Below, in pieces: positions 1 to 4,868 of a DNA stretch of 5,567 nucleotides. The DNA is from Candidatus Thioglobus plumae (GTDB lineage Bacteria > Pseudomonadota > Gammaproteobacteria > PS1 > Pseudothioglobaceae): contig CAJVCM010000037.1 in assembly GCA_910595815.1 (NCBI GenBank), positions 1 to 5,567 of the forward strand. The letters are read 5' to 3'. The notes beneath the pieces are model-generated. The model did not search any database. It saw only the letters and a program-made list of their open reading frames with translations, and was not told the origin of the DNA. How positions within the stretch are numbered: position 1 is the stretch's first letter; each line of letters opens with the position of its first letter. The position numbers and the translations under genes were made by a program.

Positions 1-1031
1 GTGCCCACAACCGTATCACCATCAGCAGCAATATCTGCAGTTCGGTAACCTTGATCAAGCACGGTATTTACTGCCGCATCAATCTTATCAGCGAGTGCAA
101 TTTGGTTAAGTGAATAACGCAACATCATTGACACCGACAAAATCGTTGCTAATGGGTTAGCCAAGTCTTGTCCAGCAATATCTGGCGCAGAACCATGAAT
201 CGGCTCATACATACCAAAGCCATCCTTATTAAGTGATGCAGAAGGCAGCATGCCAATTGAACCTGTGAGCATAGCCGCACAATCAGACAACACATCGCCA
301 AATAAGTTTGAAGTCACCATAACGTCAAATTGCTTTGGAGCTTTAACCAATTGCATGGCTGCATTGTCCACATACATATGAGAAAGCTCAACATCTGGAT
401 AGTCTTTAGCCACATCAATCATGACATCACGCCACAACTCGCATACTTCTAACACATTTGCCTTATCTACTGAACACACGCGTTTGTCACGTTTTTGTGC
501 AATTTTGAAAGCTGAATGACCAATGCGACGAATCTCTGATTCGTAATAAGTCGCAGTATTAAAGCCATAACGCTCACCATCACGAATCTCAATGCCGCGC
601 GGTTGTCCAAAATAAATACCGGCAACCAGTTCACGAACGATCATCAAATCTAGGCCAGAAACAATATCTTCCTTCAATGTTGAGGCGCTGGCCAATTGCG
701 GGTAGAGAATAGCAGGACGAAGGTTTGAGAATAAATCCATTTCAGCGCGCAAACCTAACAGGCCTCGCTCTGGGCGAAGGTCACGCTCTAACGCTTCCCA
801 TTGATAGCCACCTACTGCACCCAGCAAGATGGAGTCGCATTCACGCGCAGCATCTAATGTTTCTTGTGGTAATGGCGACCCAGTTTCATCATACGCACTA
901 CCGCCGACCAGGCCATGGATTAACTCCATACCCAGGTCGTCATTTTCATTAAGATGATTGATTACTTTAAGCGCTTGTGTGACAATTTCCTGACCGATGC
1001 CATCACCTGGCAATATTAATACTTTTGACAT
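1..1031 (-). CDS. leuB: 3-isopropylmalate dehydrogenase, 3' end cut by window edge
   Basis: Translating the minus strand from the ATG at 1031 gives 343 codons with no stop down to the window edge, beginning MSKVLILPGDGIGQEI. The enzyme oxidatively decarboxylates (2R,3S)-3-isopropylmalate with NAD+ in cytosolic leucine synthesis. Family landmarks are all present: the N-terminal LPGDGIG, substrate arginines R95 (LLGLR), R105 (SNLRP) and R133 (VREL), catalytic Y140 (GIYFGQPRG) and K190 (VDKANVL), metal-binding D222 (YVDNAAMQL), D246 and D250 (NLFGDVLSD), and the NAD-binding stretch GSAPDIAGQDLANP at about 280-293. Family members are near 355-365 residues, so roughly 15-20 C-terminal residues lie outside the window. 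The start is certain from the conserved N-terminus, although no Shine-Dalgarno is visible (the leader reads AATAAAAAACAAATG). The rubredoxin gene lies 72 bases upstream on the same strand, so read-through from it is possible. Confidence 0.97.
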   Translation of the reverse strand, partial: MSKVLILPGDGIGQEIVTQALKVINHLNENDDLGMELIHGLVGGSAYDETGSPLPQETLDAARECDSILLGAVGGYQWEALERDLRPERGLLGLRAEMDLFSNLRPAILYPQLASASTLKEDIVSGLDLMIVRELVAGIYFGQPRGIEIRDGERYGFNTATYYESEIRRIGHSAFKIAQKRDKRVCSVDKANVLEVCELWRDVMIDVAKDYPDVELSHMYVDNAAMQLVKAPKQFDVMVTSNLFGDVLSDCAAMLTGSIGMLPSASLNKDGFGMYEPIHGSAPDIAGQDLANPLATILSVSMMLRYSLNQIALADKIDAAVNTVLDQGYRTADIAADGDTVVG

Positions 1032-1103
1032 TTGTTTTTTATTAATTTTAAAAATTAGTTTCGTATTTTACTTGAGGAGCTTTTATGAAATAAATAATCG
1101 TAC
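1032..1103 (-). promoter_or_regulatory. short AT-rich leader between rubredoxin gene and leuB
   Basis: This 72-base gap separates the rubredoxin stop from the leuB ATG on the minus strand. It has no terminator hairpin, so co-transcription is possible. A TAAAAT hexamer (minus strand, 1070-1065) could serve as a -10 box for a separate leuB promoter, but the region about 17 bases further upstream matches the -35 consensus only poorly. No Shine-Dalgarno precedes leuB. I see no leucine-rich leader peptide or attenuator. Confidence 0.3.
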
Positions 1104-1274
1104 TTAGATTTCGATCATCTCAAATTGGTCCTTAGTCGCGCCACAATCAGGGCAAACCCAATCTTCAGGCACATCTTCCCATTTTGTTTTTGGCTCTATG
1201 CCGTCTTTTGGCGAACCTAAATACTCATCATAAACCCAGTCACAAACAATACATCTTAATTTTTTAAATCCCAT
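1104..1274 (-). CDS. rubredoxin, 56 residues
   Basis: This is a small cytosolic iron-sulfur electron carrier with one iron held by four cysteines. The sequence from MGFKKL has the two diagnostic knuckles, C8-x2-C11 (CIVC) and C41-x2-C44 (CPDCG). Between them lie the usual YDEYLGSPKDGIEP and W-E-D-V-P-E-D-W elements, ending in K-x2-FE. The length is typical for a single-domain rubredoxin. An in-frame TTG lies upstream at 1286, but it overlaps the GGAG ribosome site (1284-1281). The ATG at 1274 sits 6 bases after that site, so it is the start. The peroxiredoxin gene lies just upstream on the same strand, separated by a strong terminator, and leuB lies downstream. The redox partner cannot be read from the sequence. 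The neighbour makes a peroxide-related role plausible but unproven; rubredoxins also serve alkane hydroxylases and other oxidoreductases, none of which is seen here. Confidence 0.93.
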   Translation of the reverse strand: MGFKKLRCIVCDWVYDEYLGSPKDGIEPKTKWEDVPEDWVCPDCGATKDQFEMIEI

Positions 1275-1280
1275 TACTAT

Positions 1281-1284
1281 CTCC
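1281..1284 (-). promoter_or_regulatory. ribosome binding site that decides the rubredoxin start
   Basis: GGAG on the minus strand lies 6 bases before the ATG at 1274. The alternative upstream TTG codon at 1286-1284 overlaps it, which rules that codon out as the start. Confidence 0.7.
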
Positions 1285-1293
1285 AATTTTAAA

Positions 1294-1324
1294 AATAAAA
1301 AAAGGGGAGTGAATCACTCCCCTT
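1294..1324 (-). terminator. strong Rho-independent terminator after the peroxiredoxin gene
   Basis: On the minus strand the palindrome AAGGGGAGTG-ATT-CACTCCCCTT (1324-1302) forms a 10-bp stem with a 3-nt loop. It is followed by TTTTTTTATTTTT, an excellent U-tract. It starts 18 bases after the peroxiredoxin stop and ends about 20 bases before the rubredoxin ATG. It should therefore end most peroxiredoxin transcripts and leave rubredoxin to read-through or to an internal promoter. The tract lacks a comparable T-run for plus-strand transcripts. Confidence 0.9.
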
Positions 1325-1342
1325 AATCAAGCTAATAATTAA

Positions 1343-1942
1343 TTATAAATTATCGGCATTTTTCGCTAAGTACTCAGCTACACCTTCTGGCGTATCTTTC
1401 ATACCTTCATCGCCTTTGCTCCAACCTGCAGGGCAAACTTCACCATGCGTTGTGTGGAAATCTAACGCATCAATCATACGTAACATTTCATCAACATCAC
1501 GACCTAATGGGAGGTCGTTTACCACTTGATGACGCACATCAAAATTTTCATCAATTAAGAACGAAGCACGTAATGCGATACCAGCTGGATGCACAATGCC
1601 GTAAGCTTCCATAATTGAGTGATCTGTATCAGCCACTAATGGAAAATCGATTGCACCTAAACCGCCATCTGCTGGTGCCGTATTGCGCCATGCATTATGT
1701 GTAAACTGCGAGTCTACTGAAACACCCACCACTTCAACGCCTTTCTCAGCAAACTTTGCAATACGATGATGATGCGCTAGAATTTCAGATGGACAAACAA
1801 AGGTAAAGTCCAACGGATAAAAGAACAACATAATCTTTTTACCTTTTAGGCTTGATAATTGAAAATCATCAACAATACTGCCATTAGCTAAAACAGCTGC
1901 AGCTGTGAAATCAGGGGCTTGTTGTGTTACTAGAACGCTCAT
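1343..1942 (-). CDS. typical 2-Cys peroxiredoxin (AhpC/Prx1 family)
   Basis: This thiol peroxidase reduces H2O2, organic hydroperoxides and peroxynitrite in the cytosol. It is 199 residues long, normal for the family. The active-site motif P43-x3-T47-x2-C50 (FYPLDFTFVCPSE) carries the peroxidatic cysteine, R125 (GIALRASFLID) is the conserved active-site arginine, and C170 (GEVCPAGW) is the resolving cysteine that marks the typical two-cysteine dimeric type. It also has GGLG (93-96) and a C-terminal YL (191-192), the two elements linked in this family to sensitivity to over-oxidation. A good GGAG lies 5 bases before the ATG. The gene diverges from cysS, has a perfect TATAAT upstream, and ends at a strong terminator. 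The reductant is not encoded here: no ahpF is adjacent, so thioredoxin is the usual candidate. The adjacent rubredoxin is a more speculative one. Confidence 0.96.
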   Translation of the reverse strand: MSVLVTQQAPDFTAAAVLANGSIVDDFQLSSLKGKKIMLFFYPLDFTFVCPSEILAHHHRIAKFAEKGVEVVGVSVDSQFTHNAWRNTAPADGGLGAIDFPLVADTDHSIMEAYGIVHPAGIALRASFLIDENFDVRHQVVNDLPLGRDVDEMLRMIDALDFHTTHGEVCPAGWSKGDEGMKDTPEGVAEYLAKNADNL

Positions 1943-1977
1943 ACTTTCTCCAAATAAATAAATAATAAAACCAAGTT

Positions 1978-1983
1978 ATTATA
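1978..1983 (-). promoter_or_regulatory. -10 box of the peroxiredoxin promoter
   Basis: A perfect TATAAT lies on the minus strand 35 bases before the ATG and predicts a leader of about 29 bases. The -35 region (about 2001-2006, AGATTT) barely resembles TTGACA, which would fit dependence on an activator. I could not find a clear OxyR site. Confidence 0.55.
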
Positions 1984-2028
1984 CAACTGCTAATAATCTT
2001 AAATCTCAGAAATATTAAGGTTTTACCT

Positions 2029-2056
2029 GTGACTGGCTAGAACACTGATTAATACT
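2029..2056 (+). promoter_or_regulatory. possible cysS promoter with a very short leader
   Basis: GTGACT (2029-2034) and AATACT (2051-2056), 16 bases apart, each match 4 of 6 consensus positions. Transcription would then begin about 10 bases before the cysS ATG. A second -10-like TAAAAT sits at 2061-2066, even closer to the start. No Shine-Dalgarno is visible, so a nearly leaderless message is plausible. Both promoter matches are weak. Confidence 0.3.
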
Positions 2057-2072
2057 CAAGTAAAATATCAGC

Positions 2073-3488
2073 ATGCTTAAAATCTACAACACGCTTAGCA
2101 AACAAAAAGAAGCTTTCCATCCTATCGATCCTGACAAGGTCGGGATGTACGTTTGTGGCATGACCGTGTATGACTTTTGTCACATGGGGCATGCTCGAGT
2201 ACTGGTGATGTTTGATGTCATTACTCGCCATCTTAGGCGTCATTTTCCCAAGGTAGAATACGTACGTAACATCACCGATATTGATGACAAAATTATCAAA
2301 CGTGCAGTTGAAAATAAAGAAGATATTTATAGCCTAACCAATCGTTTTATTGAAGCCATGCACGAAGATGAGCGCGCTCTTAGTGTGCTACCACCCGATA
2401 TAGAACCTCGTGCTACTGATGCCATTGATCAAATGTTTTACATGATTGAGACGCTGATTGAAAAAGGTATTGCTTATCAAGGTAAGAGCGGTGATGTGTA
2501 TTATTCGGTGCGTGACTTTGAAGGCTATGGCAAGCTGAGTGGCAAAAACTTAGATGAACTTGAAGCCGGTGCACGTGTTGATATCGAAACCGATAAGAGA
2601 GACCCGCTAGATTTTGTCTTATGGAAGATGGCTAAACCGTCTGAGCCAAGCTGGTCATCACCTTGGGGTGATGGACGCCCAGGCTGGCATATTGAATGTT
2701 CAGCCATGTCAACACATCATTTAGGCAACCACTTTGATATTCATGGGGGTGGTATGGATCTCACCTTCCCACATCATGAAAATGAAATTGCACAATCTGA
2801 AGGCGCACACGATTGCACGTTTGTCAATACTTGGATGCATATTGGGTTTGTCAATATTAACGACGAGAAAATGAGTAAATCGTTAAATAACTTTTTTACC
2901 ATTCGTGGCGTACTAGAAAGTTATGACGGCGAAACCTTGCGCTATTTTATTATGAGCTCGCATTATCGATCTCCGCTGAATTTTAGCGATGATAATTTAA
3001 ACTTGGCAAAATCCTCTTTAACGCGTTTATACACAGCAATGCGTAGATTAAACGCATCAGAAGCAGCCATGAATGAAGTGTCTCAACGATTTGATTTTGA
3101 GAAACGTTTTAATGCAGCGCTGGATGACGACTTTAACACCCCAATTGCACTGAGTATTTTATTTGAATTAGCCAAATTGATTAATTCTGAACGAGAAAAA
3201 GACATCGACCAAGCCAATGCCCTTGCCCAACTTTTACAAAAACTCGGTGGGTACATTGGTATTTTACAAACCGATGCAGACAGCTTTTTAAAGCACACCC
3301 CTCAAGGGGGCACTAAAAAGAGAGGGGCTGGCCTAGCTGACGAAGACATTGACACAAAGATCAAACAACGCAACGAGGCAAAAGCCAATAAAGACTTTGC
3401 TTTATCTGACCAAATTCGCGACGAGCTGACCGAATCAGGCGTTATCTTAGAGGACAGTGCAAATGGCACAAACTGGCGCCGAGGATAA
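2073..3488 (+). CDS. cysS: cysteinyl-tRNA synthetase
   Basis: This class I aminoacyl-tRNA synthetase charges tRNA-Cys with cysteine using ATP. It has 471 residues; the E. coli enzyme has 461. The class signatures are HMGH at 37-40 (HIGH motif) and KMSKS at 266-270. The catalytic zinc ligands C28, C209, H234 and E238 fall at the same positions as those reported for the E. coli enzyme. Also present are the GGGMDLTFPHHENE block and the C-terminal anticodon-binding region ending in the usual VILED...NWRRG. The start ATG gives the expected MLKIYNTLSK N-terminus. There is no Shine-Dalgarno. Extra length sits near residues 407-420 (TPQGGTKKRGAG), where the DNA is unusually GC-rich and palindromic. 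The gene diverges from the peroxiredoxin gene and its 3' end overlaps the nucleotidase gene, suggesting an operon. Confidence 0.98.
   Translation: MLKIYNTLSKQKEAFHPIDPDKVGMYVCGMTVYDFCHMGHARVLVMFDVITRHLRRHFPKVEYVRNITDIDDKIIKRAVENKEDIYSLTNRFIEAMHEDERALSVLPPDIEPRATDAIDQMFYMIETLIEKGIAYQGKSGDVYYSVRDFEGYGKLSGKNLDELEAGARVDIETDKRDPLDFVLWKMAKPSEPSWSSPWGDGRPGWHIECSAMSTHHLGNHFDIHGGGMDLTFPHHENEIAQSEGAHDCTFVNTWMHIGFVNINDEKMSKSLNNFFTIRGVLESYDGETLRYFIMSSHYRSPLNFSDDNLNLAKSSLTRLYTAMRRLNASEAAMNEVSQRFDFEKRFNAALDDDFNTPIALSILFELAKLINSEREKDIDQANALAQLLQKLGGYIGILQTDADSFLKHTPQGGTKKRGAGLADEDIDTKIKQRNEAKANKDFALSDQIRDELTESGVILEDSANGTNWRRG
3298..3327 (+). repeat. GC-rich palindromic stretch inside cysS
   Basis: CCCCTC (3298-3303) can pair either with the adjacent AGGGG or with GAGGGG (3322-3327). 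It encodes the TPQGGTKKRGA linker of the cysteinyl-tRNA synthetase. It stands out against the AT-rich surroundings and lies where this protein is longer than E. coli CysS, so it may be a small in-frame repeat insertion. Whether it is repeated elsewhere in the genome cannot be seen here. Confidence 0.4.
3450..3454 (+). promoter_or_regulatory. ribosome binding site of the YrfG-like nucleotidase gene, inside cysS
   Basis: GAGGA lies 8 bases before the ATG at 3463 but only 2 bases before the in-frame GTG at 3457. It therefore favours the ATG as the start. It is part of the cysS coding sequence, so translation of the second gene is probably coupled to cysS. Confidence 0.6.
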
Positions 3489-4179
3489 CTCAAAGCCGAA
3501 GGCAAATCCTTCTCCCATCAACTGGTCTGAGATTGACACCATCCTATTAGACATGGATGGCACGTTACTTGATCTGAATTTTGACTTGCATTTTTGGATG
3601 GAATATTTGCCACTGGTATTGGCTAATAAGCACAACCTCACCCACCAAGAATCAAAAGACAAGTTCTACCCCGTGATGCGCGCAGAAGAGGGTAAGTTGC
3701 ACTGGTACTGCTTAGATTATTGGCAAAGAATATTTGAATTAGACATTGCCAAACTCAAAGAAGATGTGGCGCATTTAATCCAAGTCCATCCGTTCGTTTT
3801 AGAGTTTCTAGAGCAAGCTAGACAGCATAACAAGCGTATTTATTTAGTCACTAACGCGCACAGAAAAACCATTCAGTTAAAAATGCGAGTCACCAATTTA
3901 GAGCAATATTTTGATGCAATCATTTCATCACATGACTATGATGCGGCCAAAGAGGGTCAAGATTTTTGGTGCCAATTAGAAGCATCTATTCATCTGAATA
4001 AAACAAAGAGTATTTTCTTTGATGATTCAAAAACAGTTTTAAAATCCGCTAAAAAATTTGGCATTGGCACTGTTGTGGCTATTAGCAAACCCAGCTCTAA
4101 AATTGAAACCAAACTCGTTGAAGGGTTCATTAATATTGAAACTTTCGAGCACACCTTGCCAGTAAAACCGCACGCATAA
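3463..4179 (+). CDS. HAD-superfamily nucleotidase, YrfG-like (GMP/IMP 5'-nucleotidase type)
   Basis: The product is a cytosolic Mg2+-dependent phosphatase of the haloacid dehalogenase superfamily. It resembles E. coli YrfG along its length: ILLDMDGTLLDL, HWYCLDYW, LVTNAH, KEGQDFW and FFDDS all have close counterparts. YrfG is described as a GMP/IMP 5'-nucleotidase, so a role in purine nucleotide turnover is likely but is inferred by homology. Counting from the ATG at 3463 there are 238 residues. Motif I gives the nucleophile D30 and acid/base D32, motif II T130-N131, motif III K163, and motif IV D187-D188; the region between motifs I and II is the cap. An in-frame GTG at 3457 would add two residues but is too close to the ribosome site. 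The first 20 or so residues form a polar lead-in a little longer than in YrfG; the first eight are read from DNA shared with cysS. Confidence 0.9.
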   Translation: MAQTGAEDNSKPKANPSPINWSEIDTILLDMDGTLLDLNFDLHFWMEYLPLVLANKHNLTHQESKDKFYPVMRAEEGKLHWYCLDYWQRIFELDIAKLKEDVAHLIQVHPFVLEFLEQARQHNKRIYLVTNAHRKTIQLKMRVTNLEQYFDAIISSHDYDAAKEGQDFWCQLEASIHLNKTKSIFFDDSKTVLKSAKKFGIGTVVAISKPSSKIETKLVEGFINIETFEHTLPVKPHA

Positions 4180-4201
4180 AAAACCCGCCATAAAGGCGGG
4201 T
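4178..4201 (-). terminator. Rho-independent terminator between convergent nucleotidase and SCP2 genes
   Basis: ACCCGCC (4183-4189) and GGCGGGT (4195-4201) form a 7-bp stem around the loop ATAAA. Read on the minus strand it is followed by TTTTTT, a good terminator for the SCP2-domain gene that ends 27 bases before it. On the plus strand the tail is TCTTAATCG, weaker, but it may still stop cysS-nucleotidase transcripts. The minus-strand U-tract overlaps the nucleotidase stop codon. Confidence 0.88.
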
Positions 4202-4227
4202 CTTAATCGTGCTTAGTTGGTCAATAA

Positions 4228-4632
4228 TTACTCACCGCCAATTGCACCCATTAAAGCAAAACTTTTAACAAATGGTGTTGCCATTCTAGGGTCTTTGATC
4301 ATGGCGCCGAAGTCACCTTTCACAAACTTTAATTTACCCATAGTGACCGCCATACCCATTGAGGCCATACCTAAAGGCTTGTCCAACCATTTCATCCAGT
4401 TTTTCTTATCTGCACGCATATCCCAATCTACAGATTCGCCGTTGTAATCGCCTGCACTAACGCATTCGCCATTCTCAACCACAAAAATACCAGTAGGTGT
4501 ACCATCGCCTTTATAACCACAAGCAATGATTGATGAAAAGTTAATTTCTGCTAATTTCCCACGTACTTCGTCTGAGCCATTCCAAGCGTCTTTTAATTGG
4601 TTCATCCACTCATCTGAAAATAATGCTGCCAT
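4228..4632 (-). CDS. SCP2 sterol-binding-domain protein
   Basis: This 134-residue protein resembles the SCP2 (sterol carrier protein 2) fold, a small domain with a hydrophobic tunnel that binds lipids or acyl-CoAs. The supporting features are the F-S-D-E-W-M start, the central GIFVVENGECVSAGDYNGESVDWDM strands, and the second half KWLDKPLGMASMGMAVTMGKLKFVKGD with a hydrophobic C-terminus. No signal peptide or membrane segment is evident, so it is probably cytosolic. It is methionine-rich (11 of 134), with M89, M92, M94 and M98 clustered where the ligand-lining part of the fold would be. A strong AGGAG lies 6 bases before the ATG. The gene is monocistronic, with its own promoter, palindromic leader and terminator. 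Its ligand and pathway are unknown; fatty acyl or hopanoid-like lipids are guesses. The family call rests on pattern resemblance, not a computed match. Confidence 0.8.
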   Translation of the reverse strand: MAALFSDEWMNQLKDAWNGSDEVRGKLAEINFSSIIACGYKGDGTPTGIFVVENGECVSAGDYNGESVDWDMRADKKNWMKWLDKPLGMASMGMAVTMGKLKFVKGDFGAMIKDPRMATPFVKSFALMGAIGGE

Positions 4633-4658
4633 GTTAATCTCCTATTTTGTTATCTCGT

Positions 4659-4691
4659 ATAGACAAACTCATTGGTCATGAGTTTGTCTAT
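4659..4691 (-). repeat. perfect 14-bp inverted repeat in the SCP2 gene leader
   Basis: ATAGACAAACTCAT (4659-4672) and ATGAGTTTGTCTAT (4678-4691) are exact reverse complements around TGGTC. The repeat ends 26 bases before the SCP2 ATG and lies downstream of the predicted start of transcription. It could be a second operator or a stable mRNA 5' hairpin. No U-tract follows on the minus strand (ACGAGATAAC), so it is not an intrinsic terminator for this gene. On the plus strand it is followed by TCTCCCC, again no terminator. Confidence 0.85.
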
Positions 4692-4704
4692 TCTCCCCAA
4701 GTTT

Positions 4705-4719
4705 GTTCGTTGAACGAAC
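4705..4719. promoter_or_regulatory. palindromic candidate operator at the SCP2 promoter
   Basis: GTTCGTT-G-AACGAAC is a perfect 7-bp palindrome around one central base. It sits at about +1 to +15 of the transcript predicted from the CATAAT box at 4731-4726. That position and symmetry are typical of a dimeric repressor site, for instance of the TetR family. The regulator is not in the window. Confidence 0.5.
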
Positions 4720-4725
4720 GCACAT

Positions 4726-4731
4726 ATTATG
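4726..4731 (-). promoter_or_regulatory. -10 box of the SCP2 gene promoter
   Basis: CATAAT on the minus strand (5 of 6 matches) predicts a start of transcription near 4720 and a leader of about 88 bases that includes the 14-bp inverted repeat. The -35 region (TCAATA, about 4754-4749) is a poor match. Confidence 0.45.
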
Positions 4732-4740
4732 CCCATTAAT

Positions 4741-4779
4741 GTCGGTAATATTGATCTGTTTTATTAAAAAAATACCGAC
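4741..4779. repeat. 7-bp inverted repeat with 25-base AT-rich spacer
   Basis: GTCGGTA (4741-4747) is exactly repeated in reverse as TACCGAC (4773-4779), followed on the plus strand by TATTTTTG. It lies between the two divergent -10 boxes. The spacer is long for a terminator; paired protein-binding half-sites are an alternative. Its function is not known. Confidence 0.5.
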
Positions 4780-4833
4780 TATTTTTGTTGGCGCTATAAG
4801 CGTCTGTTTTAGCAAAAAAAATAAAGTTTTAAG

Positions 4834-4839
4834 TATAAT
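4834..4839 (+). promoter_or_regulatory. -10 box of the phosphodiesterase promoter
   Basis: A perfect TATAAT lies 29 bases before the GTG start. The best -35 candidate, TTAGCA (4809-4814), matches 4 of 6 but with a long 19-base spacer. The predicted leader is about 23 bases and shows no Shine-Dalgarno. Confidence 0.55.
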
Positions 4840-4868
4840 TACACGCTTTATTTTATTTTAAATTCACT

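Larger units (their letters stand above)
4633..4868. promoter_or_regulatory. divergent intergenic region with three inverted repeats
   Basis: This 236-base region lies between the SCP2 gene (minus) and the phosphodiesterase gene (plus). It holds a -10 box for each direction and three inverted repeats, entered separately. Otherwise it is AT-rich with A- and T-runs. I found no ORF, tRNA or recognisable small RNA in it. Confidence 0.75.

Noticed and set aside
725..952. 75-codon plus-strand open frame
   Set aside because: It lies antisense inside leuB, whose reverse-strand translation is strongly conserved; the plus frame has no recognisable protein character.
1041..1060. AT-only near-palindrome TTAATTTTAAAAATTAG upstream of leuB
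   Set aside because: Such matches are frequent in AT-rich spacer DNA, and no U-tract or promoter element gives it a role.
1074..1093. GAGGAG followed by ATG AAA TAA on the plus strand, a perfect ribosome site with a two-codon ORF
   Set aside because: It is antisense to the leuB leader, no plus-strand promoter or downstream gene is present, and a two-codon frame is easily expected by chance.
1284..1286. TTG as an upstream start for rubredoxin, adding four residues
   Set aside because: It overlaps the ribosome binding site that correctly serves the ATG at 1274.
1998..2028. Short inverted repeats (CTTAA...TTAAG and AGGT-TTT-ACCT) in the peroxiredoxin/cysS spacer as an OxyR or other regulator site
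   Set aside because: They do not fit the spaced OxyR pattern, and arms of 4-5 bases are expected by chance in this composition.
3457..3459. GTG as the start of the YrfG-like nucleotidase gene
   Set aside because: It lies only 2 bases from the GAGGA site, while the ATG at 3463 has an 8-base spacing.
2049..3662. Several minus-strand open frames of 60-71 codons across cysS and the nucleotidase gene
   Set aside because: They are reverse-strand shadows of well-supported plus-strand genes and resemble no protein family.
4217..4447. 76-codon plus-strand open frame
   Set aside because: It is antisense to the SCP2-domain gene and is explained by it.
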